NCBI GenBank assembly: GCA_947095585.1
Contig: OX352763.1
Coordinates: 20,509,462 to 20,573,461 of the forward strand
Source: Nephrocerus scutellatus
Taxonomy: Eukaryota > Arthropoda > Insecta > Diptera > Pipunculidae
Length of the DNA: 64,000 nt
Direction: 5' to 3'
A program made the translations under genes and the position numbers. Of this stretch, positions 60,961-64,000 are shown piece after piece. Under the pieces are notes generated by a model. The model did no database searches and was not told the DNA's origin. It saw only the letters and a program-made list of their open reading frames with translations. Position 1 is the stretch's first letter. Each line of letters begins with the position of its first letter.

Positions 60961-63589
60961 ACTAATCCTATAAGGAAGCCAAATTGCGTGACATAGACTT
61001 GCGGTGGTGTGAATCAGAAGAGATTTTTTGGAAGACGGGATTGACGAGACCTCTTTTATAAAGCTTTGAAATGAAAAGGGTGAATGCTACCTAAACAATT
61101 GTTGTCTACTGTGCTTTGTCTGCTTGAAATTTCTCAGTACTCAGTAAGTCTGAATCCAAATCGTTAAGACTAGAAGTTTTTAGTTAAATTTTGACTGATT
61201 ATAGCTGAATATTTGCAAAAATGTTACTTCTAGGAATAAAAGGTACTCAAATAAGGAACAGGCAGACAAATCTTTAACAAAACTTATGTTACATTTAAAG
61301 GAGCTACATTTGGTAGCTTACGATTGTGAAATATCCTGCACTTTAAAGTAAAAGTCATGGAAAACTAGGGTTTTTGGCTTTTGCCTTCCTTAAATCTTGC
61401 ATTGGCTTAAAGATAACGTAAATAACTATAATATGCAAGATCGTAATCGTGATTTACTTTACAATAGTGCTAATAAGACCGTGAAAGTTCAATAAAATTG
61501 TAATGTTCTGTTAACTCACAACTACTCTGTAAAAATGAGGAATTTCCTTGTTTTGTGTCTTAACTCGAAAGAATAACAGGCCATATTTGTAACATCTGTT
61601 CAGAATGTAAAGGACCTTTATTCTCTCGTTCCTCGGTATAGCATTGATACAATTTCTATATTGCAACCATCAGAGAAATTACAAAGAAAGATTCCATACG
61701 ATACGAAAGAGTGCTTCGTACATTTGTTGCGGAGTATTCCCCACGGCCAGGATAACTACTCCTTGGAACGATAAGAATTGCAATATTTTATTGTATGAAA
61801 AGGTACATTGATGGTTGCCCACAATAATGCTCTCTCTATGAAGAATAACTTCTGCACTTTTTTCTGTGTTCAAAAATGCAAAACATTTCCTTAACGACAA
61901 TACAACGCAAAGCATGAAGCAATGAAAATAAATTTTACTCCACAAGGACTTTTGTGTATCAAACACACACAACATTACAATAAAGTTCTTTTATGATTTC
62001 ATTGAAATACGATAGTATGTAGGTATATTTTGCGCTTCAAGAAATCTGATTTGAAAGCTAAGAAGGATGCTTTTTTTATTTTGATTTATAGAACCAAAAA
62101 AACAACATATGCAAGCGAGACTGAAGACTCTGGTAAATTAAATCTAAGAGATCGCTTTACATAATTTTTTATGGAATGCTATCTACTCTTGTAAACTAAC
62201 TATAATAGTACATTCATTCAAGTTCAGGCTACTCAGTCACTGAAAATAAGAAGAGGCGGTGGCCTTTTACAAATTCCATCTTCATCTGATGGGATCTGTT
62301 CATATCAGCAACCTTTTGAAACTTTGCTTATAAAAATTCTCAGCTTCTTAAAAACTTATAATTTTATCTCTGCTGGGGCTTATTTATTATTAACGGATCT
62401 TTAGTTCTCTTTATGCGTATTTTCGTCTGGAATTACACCTTCCGAAAACTTATTTTCGTTCTCGCTTAAGAAGTCGATTTCAAAAAATGTGATCTAATTT
62501 TTAATAGCTCACCCTGTATTATTACGAGCATACATTTTTTGAAGAAAACATTCCAGTCTTTCATTTGCGATGCTGTATGCAAGTAAAAGGCCAAAACTTC
62601 CATTGCATTTTAATAAAGACGGTACAGAAGGGGGAGGAGGAGCAGGAGCAGCACAAGTAGTGAAATATAACTCCATATATGCTAGGTACACCGAGTATTC
62701 CCATTCGATCCGAATTCCCTACACAAATGCATTAAAATAAATCTCTCTCCCAACAACAAAGCTACCAGACAATGCAGAATGAACATAAATTTTGCATTAC
62801 GACAACATCTCAATTTTTGAAGATGACATGAAAGAATAATTTCGCTGACTTCAAGAAAATCAGGACAAATTACAAAAGGTCACCCCGCCACCAGTACCTA
62901 TTCTCAAGGGTTCGCAGCTCGCAGTTCGCCTGCCTAGGATGAAGAAATATGAAAATCTGATGTTGATGGAAGAAATTGATGTTCATCATCGGAGCAGCAT
63001 TGTTTGCGCCAAGCTCACTGAAGCAAATGTCGCAAGTAATTTTTGTTGGAGTTATTGGCGTCGTCTTACTGTAATATGTACTCCTCTGTTAGGAGGAAAG
63101 AAGCTCTCTCAATCTTTCGTGTCAATGAATATGAATTGAAAACTGGAGAATATTTTTTGTTTCAATTTGGGGAAAAATATCATTTGAGGAGATGTACATC
63201 ATTCCAACAAAGTTTCCAGGTGAACAGGCGCCATTTCGCCATTGTTTAGTTTCTGTGTACGTGAGTATAAGGAAAAGATATTTTTTTCATAAGGACATGT
63301 GAAATAATAAAAAAAAAGATACTGCACTACCCACTCACTGTATTACGTGTACCAAAAAATTTATTCAAATAAACTCAAGGTGAATGGGGCAACACAGCTA
63401 GAGGAAAAAGTGGTACACATATTTCCTGACATTGTACATTGAGAAAGTATTCAGAAGTCGCCATTTTTTGTTTTGTTGGTTATTTTTGCAAATAATAAGG
63501 GTAATAATTTTGATGATGTAGGAAGTTAGTCGTAGTTAAAGGAAGAACCAAAATGTTGAGTAGGATTTTGGAATTTTCTTCTTTTAAAT
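60961..63589. other. Stretch with no supported gene
   Basis: AT-rich. The segment 62939-63033 (+) has an acceptor-like CCTGCCTAG before ATG and reads MKKYENLMLMEEIDVHHRSS; it could be an exon but lacks corroboration. Confidence 0.3.
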
Positions 63590-63960
63590 TGAGAAAGACC
63601 CACAAAAGACCCCCAAAGACCCTCAAATAATACCCAAAAGACTCTAATAAGACTCGCTAAACGACCACCGTAAGACACTCAAAAGACTCTTCAAAAGACT
63701 ACCAGTATACCCCAAAAAGTCCCTTAAAAGAGTCTTAAATACTCCCCAACATACCCGCAATACACCACAAAAAGACCCTCAAAGGCGCCTAAAAATCCCC
63801 CAAAAGACCCCTAAAATACTCTCAAAATATTCGCAAAAGACCCCCAAAATACCCTCAAATGACCCCAAAAGACACACAAGTTACCCTCAAAAGACCCCAA
63901 AAAGAAACCAAAAAGGCCATACAAATCGTATCAGAAAAAGCTTAGTTCCCAAAATTCCAG
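63590..63960 (+). repeat. C/A-rich minisatellite block
   Basis: About thirty imperfect units such as CCCAAAAGAC, CCTCAAAAGAC and CCCTAAAATACT, continuing the family seen at 12877, 34068 and 36380. Confidence 0.88.
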
Positions 63961-64000
63961 ACCTTAATGACCATATCCCAGAATTTCCATAGGAAGACGT

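Overview
The window is eukaryotic, repeat-rich nuclear DNA, most likely from a higher dipteran insect. The evidence for that is AT-rich sequence, decayed non-LTR retrotransposons of insect type, piggyBac and TA-inserting DNA transposons, a BEL/Pao fragment, a tRNA-derived SINE family, and insect-style TATA promoters. The species is inference only. No prokaryotic operon, CRISPR array or rRNA gene was seen. Most open frames are chance or transposon relics.

The only two clearly intact genes are a pair of intronless, minus-strand paralogues at 14391-15758 (455 aa) and 22513-23868 (451 aa). Each encodes a secreted protein with a signal peptide, a long helical middle and a C-terminal module with two repeated segments that resembles a beta-trefoil. 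They lie inside a direct segmental duplication (about 13686-19510 and 21850-26090) that also copied the promoter, the 3' end and a piggyBac element behind the promoter. The frames differ by a 1-codon and a 3-codon indel and both stay open, so both copies look maintained.

Layout. 1-3540: relics of two RNase-H-class LINE families. 6850-7330: a DDE transposase relic. 7895-10200: a SINE relic and a jockey-like LINE. 12290-13260: an RTE-like LINE scrap, a second piggyBac-type scrap and a C/A-rich minisatellite. 13686-26090: the duplicated gene region, with a 2.3-kb spacer holding an RTE-like LINE split by a SINE. 29673-30468: a composite palindromic TA-MITE next to a paralogous empty site. 33380-34180: a LINE truncated at minisatellite. 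36380-37010: a large minisatellite block. About 38086-38294: one candidate exon with a perfect splice donor. 40020-41510: LINE plus SINE. 45540-47100: a deleted BEL/Pao element. 48180-50090: the longest jockey-like LINE copy. 52497-54170 and 58913-60960: two copies of one RNase-H LINE. 63590-63960: another minisatellite block.

The most unusual structure is the palindromic element at 16562-17117 and 29698-30327. It consists of two TA-flanked MITEs fused head to head with an asymmetric centre. The two copies share that centre in opposite orientation, so the fused pair appears to have moved as one unit. Long stretches (3541-6840, 10200-12290, 26391-29670, 30470-32980, 34180-36380, 37010-38080, 38400-40020, 41510-45540, 47100-48180, 50380-52490, 54170-58910, 60960-63590) hold simple repeats and unsupported frames and may be intergenic or intronic.
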